NCBI GenBank assembly: GCA_022763825.1
Contig: JALEQX010000016.1
Span: forward strand, 1-41,460
Reading direction: 5' to 3'
Source of the DNA: Oscillospiraceae bacterium
Lineage (GTDB): Bacteria; Bacillota; Clostridia; Oscillospirales; Acutalibacteraceae
DNA length: 41,460 nucleotides
The notes under the pieces are model-generated. The model worked only from the letters and a program-made list of their open reading frames with translations, was not told where the DNA came from and searched no databases. Of the stretch, positions 17,501 through 27,432 are shown piece after piece (position 1 is the first letter of the stretch; every line of letters starts with the position of its first letter). Both the position numbers and the translations under genes were made by a program.

Positions 17501-18256
17501 ATGAAAAAACTTATTTCCGTACTTCTCAGTCTGCTCACACTAATAAGCGTATGCTCGTTCACTTTCGTAGGAGCTTCCGCTGCCGTTAGCACGGACGACC
17601 CCAAGCTTGTTTTGGATGAATCATACGATGAAAAGTCAAAAACAATCACGGTTAAAGTTACCGTTAAAAACGCAGTAGGAATAACATCCGGTATCGTCGA
17701 CCTTGTTTTCGACGACGAAATGTGTTCTTATAAAGAGGACAGCTTTAAAACTCTCGCCGACGGTCTCACCGCCGAGGGCGGAAAAACCGTTGACAATACA
17801 TACGAATGCGCATGCGCGTTTATCGCGGCGAACAGTATTGAGCCCGCAGACTGCGACGAAAACGGCGACCTTCTTCTGTGCGAGTTCCAGTTCAACGTAA
17901 AGGGCGACTATAAAAAAGATTCCTTCTACCTTTATACCGAGGGCATTGAGGTCAACAACTCGACAAAGGACGATATCGAACCTGTAGGAAACACCGATAT
18001 GGCTCCCGTTAAGAACACAACTGCAAATAAGGCTGCAAAAACAACAAAAGAATCGTCGGCAAAAACCGACACAAAGAAATCAGATAACACCGTACTTTTT
18101 GTTATCATCGCAGTTGCGGTAATCGCAGCCGCGGCGGTTATCACCGTAGCAGTAAGCAAGAAGAAAAAGAGTGCCGAATTAAACGGAGAAAACGATAAAG
18201 CGTCTTCCGGTGAAAAAAACGAAGATAAAAACAGCACCGACGGCAAAGAGGAATAA
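17501..18256 (+). CDS. Cell-surface protein with a cohesin-like domain and C-terminal membrane anchor
   Basis: This 251-residue protein has a signal peptide (1 to ~28, ending GASAA). Residues ~35-155 look like a beta-sandwich similar to cohesin-type or carbohydrate-binding domains (ITVKVTVKNAVGITSGIVDL, FDDEMCSYKEDSF, LLLCEFQFNVKGD). A Thr/Lys-rich stalk (165-195), a membrane helix (197-219) and a basic, then acidic, cytosolic tail follow. AAGGAG lies 9 nt before ATG. Whether it binds dockerins cannot be told; a general adhesion fold is equally possible. It is the first of three consecutive genes with the same layout. Confidence 0.75.
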   Translation: MKKLISVLLSLLTLISVCSFTFVGASAAVSTDDPKLVLDESYDEKSKTITVKVTVKNAVGITSGIVDLVFDDEMCSYKEDSFKTLADGLTAEGGKTVDNTYECACAFIAANSIEPADCDENGDLLLCEFQFNVKGDYKKDSFYLYTEGIEVNNSTKDDIEPVGNTDMAPVKNTTANKAAKTTKESSAKTDTKKSDNTVLFVIIAVAVIAAAAVITVAVSKKKKSAELNGENDKASSGEKNEDKNSTDGKEE

Positions 18257-18359
18257 ACAGCATTTTCCTTTAAACATAATTTAAGCGTCATTTAAGTTTA
18301 ATGTTATATTCTCAATGTGGGACAATATACGCGGGACTCTCGGAGGTAATCGAAGGATT

Positions 18360-19130
18360 ATGAATAAAAAGTTATCATCCGTTTTAATGCTGATTACAAC
18401 TCTGATACTTTGCTGTACGTGCGCGTTTGTTTCGTTTGCCCAAACGACGACAACGTCTGCCTCCGGTTCGATTGCAGACGCAGTACAGGGTGCGCTGTCC
18501 GACAGCGGACTGTCCGACGCGGTCAACGACGTTATCGGCGGAATTCAGGACAGCGGAGGTATTTCCGATGTTGTGGGAGGAATCTCCGACAGAATTTCGG
18601 GAAGTCTAAGCGACTACTCGTCCTTGCTTGACGGAATTCTGAACGGCGGTTCGCAGTCACAGACCACGACTTCCGCGCAGGTAACACAGTCGTTCGGGAA
18701 CTTTGCACTGCCGAACTCCCCTGTGCAAAACAACACTCCGAACAGGGTGACGAGCGCCGGGACAACAGCCCCCGCAGCAACGGCGCCGACTACGGCGGTA
18801 CCGCAGACAACTGCCGAAACAAAACCAACGACAGCCCCGAATGCCGGCGTAACGGCGGCGGGACTTTCAACCGCAGACACAAATGAGTCCAAGGGCTCGG
18901 GAATATGGATTTTCACAGCGGTTGTTGCCGCGGTTATAATGGTTGTTGTCGTTACGCTCATAGCCGTTACGGGACATACCGAGTTCAATTCCAGAGTTTA
19001 CGACAAATCGACGATAAAAAGCGTCAGAAAGACCTCAGCTTCAGAGGTTGAATTTGACGATGACGAACCTATGGATAATATCATGTATGCCGGCGCCCGC
19101 GACAAGGATTCGCACGGCTCAAGAGGTTGA
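18360..19130 (+). CDS. Single-pass membrane protein with Thr/Ala/Pro-rich stalk
   Basis: This 256-residue protein is not a recognised family. A signal peptide covers residues 1 to ~27. Residues 35-95 are rich in Ser, Gly and Asp, with a loose repeat of SDxxxDxxGGIxDSGGI type. A low-complexity Thr/Ala/Pro stalk covers 100-175, a membrane helix 181-204, and an acidic cytosolic tail follows (EFDDDEP). AAGGA precedes ATG closely, and a GGAGG is 13 nt upstream. The next gene starts 6 nt after the stop. The stalk resembles glycosylated cell-wall spacers. The function is unknown. Confidence 0.72.
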   Translation: MNKKLSSVLMLITTLILCCTCAFVSFAQTTTTSASGSIADAVQGALSDSGLSDAVNDVIGGIQDSGGISDVVGGISDRISGSLSDYSSLLDGILNGGSQSQTTTSAQVTQSFGNFALPNSPVQNNTPNRVTSAGTTAPAATAPTTAVPQTTAETKPTTAPNAGVTAAGLSTADTNESKGSGIWIFTAVVAAVIMVVVVTLIAVTGHTEFNSRVYDKSTIKSVRKTSASEVEFDDDEPMDNIMYAGARDKDSHGSRG

Positions 19131-19136
19131 TATTTT

Positions 19137-20303
19137 ATGAAGAAAAAAATTATTTCCGTGATTCTTGCGCTCTTCATGTGCATATCACTGAGCGTTACCG
19201 CGTTTGCGTACGATTTATTCTATGATACGTACAAAAAAGCTGCGGAAGCTCTGCACGAAAAATACCCCAACATATCCGTCGATGATTTCATGGATGAGTT
19301 CTCGAAATTTCTGAACGAACCGCTCGATCAGGAAAAAATAAACGAGGCGATACAGAATCTTATAAACCGTATGACGCCCACGACCGACCCCAACGCAGAG
19401 ACCACGACTAAAAAAGTGACTACGACTAAGAGGGAAACCACGACAAAAGAGCGGACGACAAAACGCGAGGAAAACACGACGGCTGCTCCTTCGTTCACGA
19501 TTCCCAGCGGTATCAGAAATAATAATATTAACAACAATAACACAACTGCTCCGAATATCGGAGGAATTACAATCCCTCAAGTAACCGAGAATTCGTCATT
19601 TACGCAGACAGTCCCGGTAGTGAGCATGTATCAGCAGAATTCACCGAACATCAATAACAATAAAACTCCGGACGCCGCCGGAACAGTCAGCGACAAATCG
19701 ACTGTTTCGAGCAAAACGATAATGGCGTGGGTAATAATAGCCGTCGGCGTTATGCTCCTTATTGTAAGTATTGTCGTTATAGTAATGTCATCAGACGGAC
19801 GTTCGTCATTTTCGCGCAGAAACAGAAAACGTATGCGCAAAAACGGAGGAGTCAGAAAAGATTACGTTCCGTTTACAGAGACGACGATGCCCGAGGTTAC
19901 GGTAAATACTGCGGCGGATTTGGCTGAGAAAAAGCACCTTTATGCCAAGGCAGGTAAAACCGGGGACTACACATCATTCTTCGATTCGTCCACAGCATCC
20001 GCGCTTGACTCCGCGGTTATCGTAGCGTCTGAAGGTTCGTCGTACACCGGCAGTTCGGCACCCGATGTCGATACATCCGTTGCGGAAAACATGCTTAAAA
20101 ATTCCGCAAAAACGATACGCATATGCGAGGACTGCGGTACAACCGTCCCCGAAGATATGATGTTCTGTCCGAAATGCGGAACTTTCATGGGCATAGTAAG
20201 CGACGTTCCGTCACAGAACGAAACAGCCGAAGAATCGACCGGCAGCGTTGACAAACAGAACGAAAATAACATCGAAAAAGAGACCGTTACAACGGCGGAA
20301 TAA
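19137..20303 (+). CDS. Single-pass membrane protein with a cytosolic zinc ribbon
   Basis: This 388-residue protein has a signal peptide at 1 to ~24, and residues ~28-80 form a helical, acidic domain. Residues 85-120 are a Thr/Lys/Arg-rich stalk with repeated TTTK units, followed by an Asn-rich stretch near 128-140. One membrane helix covers 194-219 and a very basic stop-transfer follows. The C-terminal cytosolic part ends in a zinc-ribbon with Cys330, Cys333, Cys344 and Cys347 (CEDC and CPKC). An outside domain linked through one helix to a zinc ribbon suggests a signalling or assembly role; no family is recognised. It ends the cluster and is followed by a terminator. Confidence 0.75.
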   Translation: MKKKIISVILALFMCISLSVTAFAYDLFYDTYKKAAEALHEKYPNISVDDFMDEFSKFLNEPLDQEKINEAIQNLINRMTPTTDPNAETTTKKVTTTKRETTTKERTTKREENTTAAPSFTIPSGIRNNNINNNNTTAPNIGGITIPQVTENSSFTQTVPVVSMYQQNSPNINNNKTPDAAGTVSDKSTVSSKTIMAWVIIAVGVMLLIVSIVVIVMSSDGRSSFSRRNRKRMRKNGGVRKDYVPFTETTMPEVTVNTAADLAEKKHLYAKAGKTGDYTSFFDSSTASALDSAVIVASEGSSYTGSSAPDVDTSVAENMLKNSAKTIRICEDCGTTVPEDMMFCPKCGTFMGIVSDVPSQNETAEESTGSVDKQNENNIEKETVTTAE

Positions 20304-20332
20304 ATATAACAGTTACATCAGCAAAACAGAGT

Positions 20333-20368
20333 ACAGGCGGGAAATTTAAAAACCGCCTGTATTTTTTT
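20333..20368 (+). terminator. Intrinsic terminator of the membrane-protein cluster
   Basis: ACAGGCGG (20333-20340) pairs with CCGCCTGT (20353-20360), followed by ATTTTTTT. Confidence 0.85.
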
Positions 20369-20408
20369 ATAAAAAATCCGCAGCCCGCATTTTTACGGGT
20401 TACGGATT
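20369..20408 (-). terminator. Intrinsic terminator of gdhA
   Basis: On the minus strand, 20396-20408 pairs with 20375-20387 (13 positions, one mismatch and one wobble). A TTTTTT tail follows, 29 nt after the gdhA stop. Confidence 0.75.
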
Positions 20409-20436
20409 ATGTATTCAAATAAATTTATCCGGAGAA

Positions 20437-21786
<1,350 letters not shown>

Positions 21787-21871
21787 TTACCTCCGAATAT
21801 TGCAAATCAAAATATTAACAATTTATATCTGAATCAGACGGGCAAAAACCGTCTGTTTTCATTCATTTTAT

Positions 21872-22453
21872 TCATCTGACCGTGGAAATGATACGCTCGG
21901 CAACCGCTCGTTTTGTTATGCACTCGTCCATCGCAGTTTTCTCGATAAATCTCTGCGCAGTCGCTTCATTCATCTGATAACGGTCGATCAACGCCCATTT
22001 TGCGCGGTTTACGATTCGTATTTCCTCCATTTTCTCTTCAAGCTTTGCGGTTTTCTGCTCGACTTTTTTCATTCTCTCTCTCGTCGAGCACAGAAGCCGT
22101 AAGGACTGATTTATAATCGAAACCGAAGTCGGAACGGGAACTGTCAGCACGCCGTACTCGGTCAAAACTCCGCTGACGTCGTCGAACCTCTCGTTTTTTA
22201 TAAACATCATAACGCCGGACGAGCTCTGTGAGCAGATATCCACCGCAAGATCTATGCCGTTTCCGTCCGGGAGAGGCGAATTTATCATAATAAGGTCATA
22301 ACTTCTCGACAGCAGCTCGCGTCTTGCAGAGGAAACGCTCGACACCGTTTTTACCGGGCTGAACTTCGACTCGTTGAGAAGAGCGCGCAGGGAAATATTG
22401 AATTTTTCGTTCGCCGAAACGGTAAGAACGCTGTAAACCGTCTGCATTTCCAT
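21872..22453 (-). CDS. ANTAR-domain regulator with degenerate receiver (NitR-like)
   Basis: The protein has 193 residues. Residues ~1-115 have the size and pattern of a response-regulator receiver, but the acidic pocket is missing: the phospho-acceptor position reads IMINSPLPDG, with Asn for Asp, and the usual Lys-Pro is VPVP. A coiled-coil (125-145, REEMKK..KLEEKMEE type) leads into a C-terminal ANTAR RNA-binding domain (NRAKWALIDRYQMNEATAQ, then ITKRAVAERII). ANTAR proteins stop premature termination by binding paired hairpins in leader RNA. The gene lies 35 nt after glnA, as NitR-type antiterminators do in Clostridium, and glnA has a terminator-like leader. GGAGG is 12 nt before ATG. Confidence 0.85.
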   Translation of the reverse strand: MEMQTVYSVLTVSANEKFNISLRALLNESKFSPVKTVSSVSSARRELLSRSYDLIMINSPLPDGNGIDLAVDICSQSSSGVMMFIKNERFDDVSGVLTEYGVLTVPVPTSVSIINQSLRLLCSTRERMKKVEQKTAKLEEKMEEIRIVNRAKWALIDRYQMNEATAQRFIEKTAMDECITKRAVAERIISTVR

Positions 22454-22488
22454 CCGCGCCGTTCACCTCCGAATTTGGATTGCTTTTA

Positions 22489-23685
22489 TTATTTATTCGC
22501 GTAGTTATTGACAACCGACTGCGGGACGTATCTCTTTATGAATTCGCTTTCAAGCGCATATTTCGCAGCCTCGTCAAACGACAGCGGAAGCGCGTCATAA
22601 CCCGACATGTCGGTTAAATTAACGTCAACCGCTTCAACGGGCTTCAAATCGGATTCCGCGCTCTCAAGACACGCATAAATTATCAGCGCAAATGCAAGAT
22701 ACGGATTGCTCAGCGGATCAGGCGAACGAAGCTCGGCTCTCCTGCTGTCCTCGTTTGCGTATGCGGGAATTCTTATAAGCTGAGAGCGATTTTCACGCGA
22801 CCATGTGATGTATTTCGGAGCCTTATTCGTTCCGAAACGCTCGTAAGAACGCCTGTCGGGATTTAAGAACAGCGTCATGTCTTTTATTTTATCCATGATA
22901 CCCGATATAAAGCGGGGCATGTATTTGTCGTTATCCGAATTTAACGATATATTGATATGAAAACCGTTTCCGGGCTTGTCCGCTATCGGTCTCGGCGAAA
23001 AATCTGCACACAGGCCGTTGACCGCCGTCACCGTATTTACGACAGTTTTAAACGTAACGGCGTTGTCCGCGGCGGTAAGCGGGTCGGAATGTATGAAGTC
23101 GATTTCATTCTGACCGGGACCCTCCTCGTGGTGCGAACTCTCGGGATAAATACCCATGCGTTCGAGCGTAAGGCAGATTTCACGGCGGATATTCTCGCCC
23201 TTGTCGTCAGGAGCTATGTCCATATATCCCGCGTTGTCGTACGGAACCGAAGTCGGTTCACCGTCGTCATCGCGTTTAAAAAGATAAAATTCAAGCTCCG
23301 AACCGAAGTTAAAATAAAGTCCTTTTTTCTCCGCCTCGGCAACCGCATTTTTCAAAAGCGCTCTCATATCGCCCTCGAACGGCGTACCGTCGGGATATTT
23401 TATATCGCAGAACATGCGTACGACCTTACCGTGCTCGGGTCTCCACGGCAGAACCGCGATAGTCGACGGGTCGGGATGCAGGAACAAATCGGAATGCACC
23501 GCGCTCGGAAATCCGTCGATAGCCGAAGCGTCAATACCCTTCCCGTATTTAAAAACCTTTTCGAGCTGCGTGGGCAGAACCGAAATATTCTTCTGTCTGC
23601 CGTATATATCGCAGAATGCAAGACGAATGAACTTAACGTCCTCCTCTTCGACATACTGGATTACTTCTTCATTTGTGTAACTCAT
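22489..23685 (-). CDS. glnA: Glutamine synthetase, type I, C-terminally short
   Basis: This enzyme makes glutamine from glutamate, ammonium and ATP. The 398-residue protein shows the GS core: FIRLAFCDIYGR at the N-terminal beta-grasp, GSELEFYLF, EEGPGQNEIDF, GNGFHINISL, TWSRENRSQLIRIP and RRAELRSPDPLSNPYLAFAL. It is about 45 residues shorter than the usual 440. It ends after a VVNNYANK helix, without the final E-W-x-x-x-V-x-x-W-E tail that forms the inter-ring helical thong. No coding remnant follows the stop. It is preceded by a promoter (23826-23854) and a strong leader hairpin, and followed by the ANTAR regulator and gdhA. Confidence 0.93.
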   Translation of the reverse strand: MSYTNEEVIQYVEEEDVKFIRLAFCDIYGRQKNISVLPTQLEKVFKYGKGIDASAIDGFPSAVHSDLFLHPDPSTIAVLPWRPEHGKVVRMFCDIKYPDGTPFEGDMRALLKNAVAEAEKKGLYFNFGSELEFYLFKRDDDGEPTSVPYDNAGYMDIAPDDKGENIRREICLTLERMGIYPESSHHEEGPGQNEIDFIHSDPLTAADNAVTFKTVVNTVTAVNGLCADFSPRPIADKPGNGFHINISLNSDNDKYMPRFISGIMDKIKDMTLFLNPDRRSYERFGTNKAPKYITWSRENRSQLIRIPAYANEDSRRAELRSPDPLSNPYLAFALIIYACLESAESDLKPVEAVDVNLTDMSGYDALPLSFDEAAKYALESEFIKRYVPQSVVNNYANK

Positions 23686-23712
23686 GATACGCCCGCCTTC
23701 ACCGTAATCGGT

Positions 23713-23803
23713 AATAAAATAACGCGCTCATCCGTACGGGCAGAATACACGGAGTAAAATACACCCTTGTACTCCGTAATGCCGTGTACGAACGAACGCC
23801 GTT
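23713..23803 (-). promoter_or_regulatory. Terminator-like leader hairpin of glnA (candidate antitermination site)
   Basis: In the minus-strand RNA, 23803-23787 pairs almost continuously with 23737-23721 (one bulge, three G-U pairs). Above it comes a GGCA/TGCC segment, then a perfect 8-bp ACGGAGTA/TACTCCGT helix (23777-23770 with 23756-23749) closed by a 13-nt loop. The stem ends directly in ATTTTATT (23720-23713), a U-rich tail. The hairpin starts about 16 nt after the expected transcription start and stops about 35 nt before the glnA start codon. The dual hexaloop pattern of classical ANTAR targets is not evident. Confidence 0.6.
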
Positions 23804-23825
23804 GCTCATTCTTTTTAATGGTATT

Positions 23826-23854
23826 ATTTTATCACAATACAACGTCTTTGTCAA
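23826..23854 (-). promoter_or_regulatory. Sigma-A promoter of glnA
   Basis: On the minus strand, TTGACA (23849-23854), 17 bp, TAAAAT (23826-23831). It predicts a leader of about 135 nt before glnA. The remaining stretch 23855-24090 holds no open frame or convincing structure that I can see. Confidence 0.8.
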
Positions 23855-24090
23855 CTCACATTATATCCAAACACGTCTGTAAAAAACAGGACAAACGTTG
23901 TTAAATTCAACGGCGGAAAACGCGCCTCATTAGAACTAATGATACCATTTCAAAAATTTGTTTTTTCAAGAAAAAGAATATTCCTTACCGCATGAAATCA
24001 GCAATATAATATAAAATGATAACAATGCGTCGGCAATATAAAATCCGCGGTTTGTTATCGGCAAATTTATATTTAAAAAATTCTTGTACC

Positions 24091-24119
24091 AAAAAAAAGG
24101 ACTGCCGCTGAGGCAGTCC
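24091..24119 (-). terminator. Intrinsic terminator of the glg-parB-serS operon
   Basis: GGACTGCC (24112-24119 read on the minus strand) pairs perfectly with GGCAGTCC (24099-24106 read on the minus strand) around a 5-nt loop, followed by eight T residues on the minus strand. It is 7 nt beyond the serS stop. Confidence 0.93.
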
Positions 24120-24125
24120 GACATA

Positions 24126-25415
24126 TTATTTTTTAGGAATGATTTTTTCCGTTCCGCCCATATAGGGTCTCAATGCTTCCGGGATATTTACACTGCCGTC
24201 GGCGTTCAAATTGTTCTCCAAAAACGCGATAAGCATTCTCGGGGGTGCGACAACCGTATTGTTAAGCGTATGGGCAAGATATTTTTTGCCGTCCTCGCCC
24301 TTGACTCTGATACCGAGTCTTCTCGCCTGCGCGTCGCCGAGGTTCGAACACGAACCGACTTCGAAATACTTCTTCTGTCTCGGTGACCACGCCTCTACGT
24401 CGACGGATTTTACCTTCAAATCGGCAAGATCGCCCGAACAGCATTCGAGAGTTCTGACGGGGATATCGAGCGAACGGAACAAATCGACGGTGTTTTTCCA
24501 AAGCTTGTCGTACCACATCATACTGTCCTCGGGCTTGCAGACGACTATCATCTCCTGCTTTTCAAACTGATGAATTCTGTAAACGCCTCTCTCCTCGATA
24601 CCGTGCGCACCCTTTTCCTTTCTGAAACAAGGCGAATAGCTCGTCAGGGTCTTGGGAAGCTCCTGCTCGGGAATTATCTGATCTATGAATTTACCTATCA
24701 TGGAGTGTTCGCTTGTACCGATAAGATAGAGATCCTCGCCCTCAATCTTATACATCATCGCTTCCATTTCGGCAAAGCTCATAACGCCCGTGACAACGTC
24801 CGAACGAATCATGAACGGAGGAACGACGTATGTAAAGCCTCTGTTTATCATAAAATCGCGCGCGTAAGCAATAACCGACGAGTGAATTCTCGCAATATCG
24901 CCCATAAGATAATAAAATCCGTTGCCGGCTACGCGTCTTGCGGCGTCGAGGTCGATTCCGTCGAAACGCTCCATTATATCGGTGTGATACGGAATTTCAA
25001 AATCGGGAACGACGGGTTCGCCGAAACGCTCAACCTCTACGTTCTCACTGTCGTCCTTTCCTATAGGTACGCTCTCGTCGATAATGTTGGGGATAACGAG
25101 CATTATTTTTCTGATTTTCGCGCTGAGTTCGCCCTCAAGACGTTCGCACTCGGCAAGTCCCTTTGTGTCCTCTGCAACCTGCGCTTTCGCCTTTTCGGCT
25201 TCGTCCTTTTTGCCCTGCGCCATAAGCGCTCCGATAAGCTTCGACGCCTTGTTTTTAGAGGCTCTCAGCTCGTCAGCCTTCATCTTATTGGCTCTGTACT
25301 CCCTGTCGAGAGCAATTACCTCGTCGACCATGGGGAGCTTGTTATCCTGAAACTTCTTTTTGATATTATCCTTTACGATATCGGGATTTTCCCTCAAAAA
25401 TTTAATATCAAGCAT
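24126..25415 (-). CDS. serS: Seryl-tRNA synthetase
   Basis: This is a 429-residue class II aminoacyl-tRNA synthetase. The N-terminal ~110 residues form the long antiparallel coiled-coil arm that grips tRNA-Ser (Lys/Glu/Ala-rich). Catalytic motif 2 is FRKEKGAHGIEERGVYRIHQ and motif 3 is NNTVVAPPRMLIAFLENN. The length is normal. AAGGAG lies 12 nt before ATG. It is the last gene of a five-gene unit headed by glgB and starts 24 nt after parB. serS close to parB is common near the replication origin in Firmicutes. No T-box leader is present, so it depends on upstream transcription. Confidence 0.97.
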   Translation of the reverse strand: MLDIKFLRENPDIVKDNIKKKFQDNKLPMVDEVIALDREYRANKMKADELRASKNKASKLIGALMAQGKKDEAEKAKAQVAEDTKGLAECERLEGELSAKIRKIMLVIPNIIDESVPIGKDDSENVEVERFGEPVVPDFEIPYHTDIMERFDGIDLDAARRVAGNGFYYLMGDIARIHSSVIAYARDFMINRGFTYVVPPFMIRSDVVTGVMSFAEMEAMMYKIEGEDLYLIGTSEHSMIGKFIDQIIPEQELPKTLTSYSPCFRKEKGAHGIEERGVYRIHQFEKQEMIVVCKPEDSMMWYDKLWKNTVDLFRSLDIPVRTLECCSGDLADLKVKSVDVEAWSPRQKKYFEVGSCSNLGDAQARRLGIRVKGEDGKKYLAHTLNNTVVAPPRMLIAFLENNLNADGSVNIPEALRPYMGGTEKIIPKK

Positions 25416-25439
25416 CTTTAGTATATACTCCTTTTCAAA

Positions 25440-26297
25440 TCAATCCTCAAACAGATTGGCAATTTTCTGCAAATCCTCTTTGTCGAAAAATTCTATTTCG
25501 ATTTTTCCGCCCTTTTTGCTCTCTTTAACGCTGACTTTTCTGCCCGAGGATGACGAAATCGACAGCTCGACCTCGCTGAAAAACGGGTCTCTCTTATGAA
25601 TTCTCGTACTTCCCGGAACAGACTGAGAGTTAATGCTCTTTACGAGTTTTTCAGTCTCTCTTACCGAAAGATGTTTTGAAATAACGGTGTCCGCCGCGTC
25701 GCATATTTTTGACTTGTCGTTGATTCCGAGCAATGCCCTCGCGTGACCCTGCGACAGAAAATCATCGCTTACAAGGTCTCTGACCTTTTCGGGCAAAGAC
25801 ATGAGTCTTAACGTATTGGTAAGCGCTGAACGTGATTTACCGAGTTTCTGCGCCGCCTGCTCCTGCGTAAAATCGAACTCGTCTATGAGTTTCTGTATAC
25901 CCTCCGCTTCCTCCATGGGGTTAAGGTTTTCCCTCTGAAGATTCTCGATAAGAGCTATAACCGAAACCTCGGAATCCGTAAGTGTTTTTACGATAACGGG
26001 AACCTCCGTAAGCCCCGCGATTCTCGCCGCTCTCCAACGGCGTTCGCCCGCGACAAGCTGATATCCGCCGTCGGGCATGGGGCGGACGATAAGAGGCTGT
26101 AAAACGCCGTGCTCGGCGATACTCGAAGCGAGTTCGTTGAGCGCCTCCTCGTCGAAATTCTGTCTCGGCTGATCCCTGTTAGGCTCAATTTCGCCTATCG
26201 AAAGCGAGCTTACCGACGCGGACTCCTCGCCGTCGAGCGAATTGTCAAAAAGAAGCGCGTCAAGCCCCCTGCCGAGACCTCTGTTTTTTGGTGCCAT
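25440..26297 (-). CDS. parB: Chromosome partitioning protein ParB/Spo0J
   Basis: ParB loads on parS sites as a CTP-dependent DNA clamp and stimulates ParA. The protein has 285 residues. The ParB/Srx CTPase fold shows NRDQPRQNFDEEALNELASS, GERRWRA and ENLQRENLNPMEEA. Next comes the helix-turn-helix FTQEQAAQKLGKSRSALTNT, and the C-terminal ~45 residues form the dimer domain. AGGAG lies 8 nt before ATG. It starts 22 nt after glgD and precedes serS. parA is not adjacent; the window's only parA is in the glgA operon at 3508-4284. I find no good parS (TGTTTCACGTGAAACA) in the window. Confidence 0.96.
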   Translation of the reverse strand: MAPKNRGLGRGLDALLFDNSLDGEESASVSSLSIGEIEPNRDQPRQNFDEEALNELASSIAEHGVLQPLIVRPMPDGGYQLVAGERRWRAARIAGLTEVPVIVKTLTDSEVSVIALIENLQRENLNPMEEAEGIQKLIDEFDFTQEQAAQKLGKSRSALTNTLRLMSLPEKVRDLVSDDFLSQGHARALLGINDKSKICDAADTVISKHLSVRETEKLVKSINSQSVPGSTRIHKRDPFFSEVELSISSSSGRKVSVKESKKGGKIEIEFFDKEDLQKIANLFED

Positions 26298-26319
26298 ATA
26301 TTTCTCTCCTGAAAATAAC

Positions 26320-27432
26320 TTATATAATTATGCTCTTTCCAATGTAAACGGGGTAAGTCTCTGCGCCGGAGAGTGAATTTCTCGGTCTGACAACGCCGTA
26401 CTTGTCCATAATGACCCAGTCTAACTTCGAATCCGCGCCGATAAACGACGAGTGCATTATTATCGAATTCTTAACTACTGCGCCTTTTTCTATGTGAACG
26501 CCTCTGAATATAACGGAATTCTCGACCGTACCCTCGATTTTACATCCGTCGGCGATAAGCGAATTCTTAACCGACGCGCCGATACCGTAAACTGCGGGCA
26601 TATCGTCCGCCGTCTTTGTATAAACGGGGTCGCCGTTATGGAACAGCTGTTTTAAATTCTCCTCTTTTAAAAGAGCCGTGTTCGCGTCGAAATAACTCTT
26701 TAACGAATCCACCGCAGGGCAGAATCCGTCTATGCGGTAAGCGGTCATTTTAAGACTGCATACGTTCTGACGGATTATATCCTTTTCAAAGCTCGTATAT
26801 CCTCTCGTTACGGCTTCGTTTACAAGACGTTCGAGAAGCGATTTTCTCATTACAATTATATTTATTGAATAACTGCCCTCTCCGTCGGGATTTACGGGAA
26901 CGGTAACGTCCGTTATAACGCCCTCGGAATTTATGTCAAAGACCATGACGTCCTCGAGAGCGGGTATCTTGCCCTCTTTATACGCAAACGTAATATCCGC
27001 GCCCGAAGCAATATGTTTATCGACGATTCTGCCGATATCAACATTGCATATAAAGTTACAGTCGGACAAAACGACGTATTCCTCTTTTGATTTCTTTATA
27101 AACGGCATAATATTTGCAAGCGCGTCGATTCTGCACGTATACACTCCGTTGCCGTTAGTAAACGGGGGCAGAATGAACAGACCCTCGTTTTTTCTCGACA
27201 GATCCCACGGTTTGCCGTTGCCTATATGATCCATGAGGGACTGATAATTGCTCTTTGTAATAACTCCGACTTTTCTGATTCCGCAGTTTACCATGTTCGA
27301 CAGCGGGAAGTCGATAAGACGGTATCTTCCGCCGAACGGAACGGAACCCATGGTTCTCAGAGCCGTAAGCTGATCTATGCACACGCTGTGCGCGTCCGCG
27401 TAAATAAGTCCTAAAACGTTATTTCCTTTCAT
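26320..27432 (-). CDS. glgD: Glucose-1-phosphate adenylyltransferase subunit GlgD
   Basis: This protein of about 370 residues belongs to the GlgD subfamily of ADP-glucose pyrophosphorylase. In Firmicutes it forms a hetero-oligomer with GlgC and raises its activity, with little catalysis of its own. [20 protein letters not shown] marks the nucleotidyltransferase domain. The usual Gly-rich substrate loop seen in GlgC (GGQGSRL) is replaced by [10 protein letters not shown]. The last ~110 residues are a left-handed beta-helix with hexapeptide repeats. ATG 27432 overlaps the glgC stop (ATGA), and AAGGAGG lies 10 nt upstream. Open frame further upstream is only an extension into glgC. Confidence 0.93.
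   Translation of the reverse strand: MKGNNVLGLIYADAHSVCIDQLTALRTMGSVPFGGRYRLIDFPLSNMVNCGIRKVGVITKSNYQSLMDHIGNGKPWDLSRKNEGLFILPPFTNGNGVYTCRIDALANIMPFIKKSKEEYVVLSDCNFICNVDIGRIVDKHIASGADITFAYKEGKIPALEDVMVFDINSEGVITDVTVPVNPDGEGSYSINIIVMRKSLLERLVNEAVTRGYTSFEKDIIRQNVCSLKMTAYRIDGFCPAVDSLKSYFDANTALLKEENLKQLFHNGDPVYTKTADDMPAVYGIGASVKNSLIADGCKIEGTVENSVIFRGVHIEKGAVVKNSIIMHSSFIGADSKLDWVIMDKYGVVRPRNSLSGAETYPVYIGKSIII

Noticed and set aside
22957..23757. Long open frame on the plus strand opposite glnA (266 codons)
   Set aside because: It is antisense to a well-supported enzyme gene, has no family resemblance and extends into the glnA leader hairpin. It reflects codon bias.
23686..23819. Classical dual-hexaloop ANTAR target in the glnA leader
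   Set aside because: I could not find two stems with six-base loops having A1 and G4; only the long terminator-like stem is supported.
25416..25439. T-box leader before serS
   Set aside because: Only 24 nt separate parB and serS, so there is no room for a T-box.
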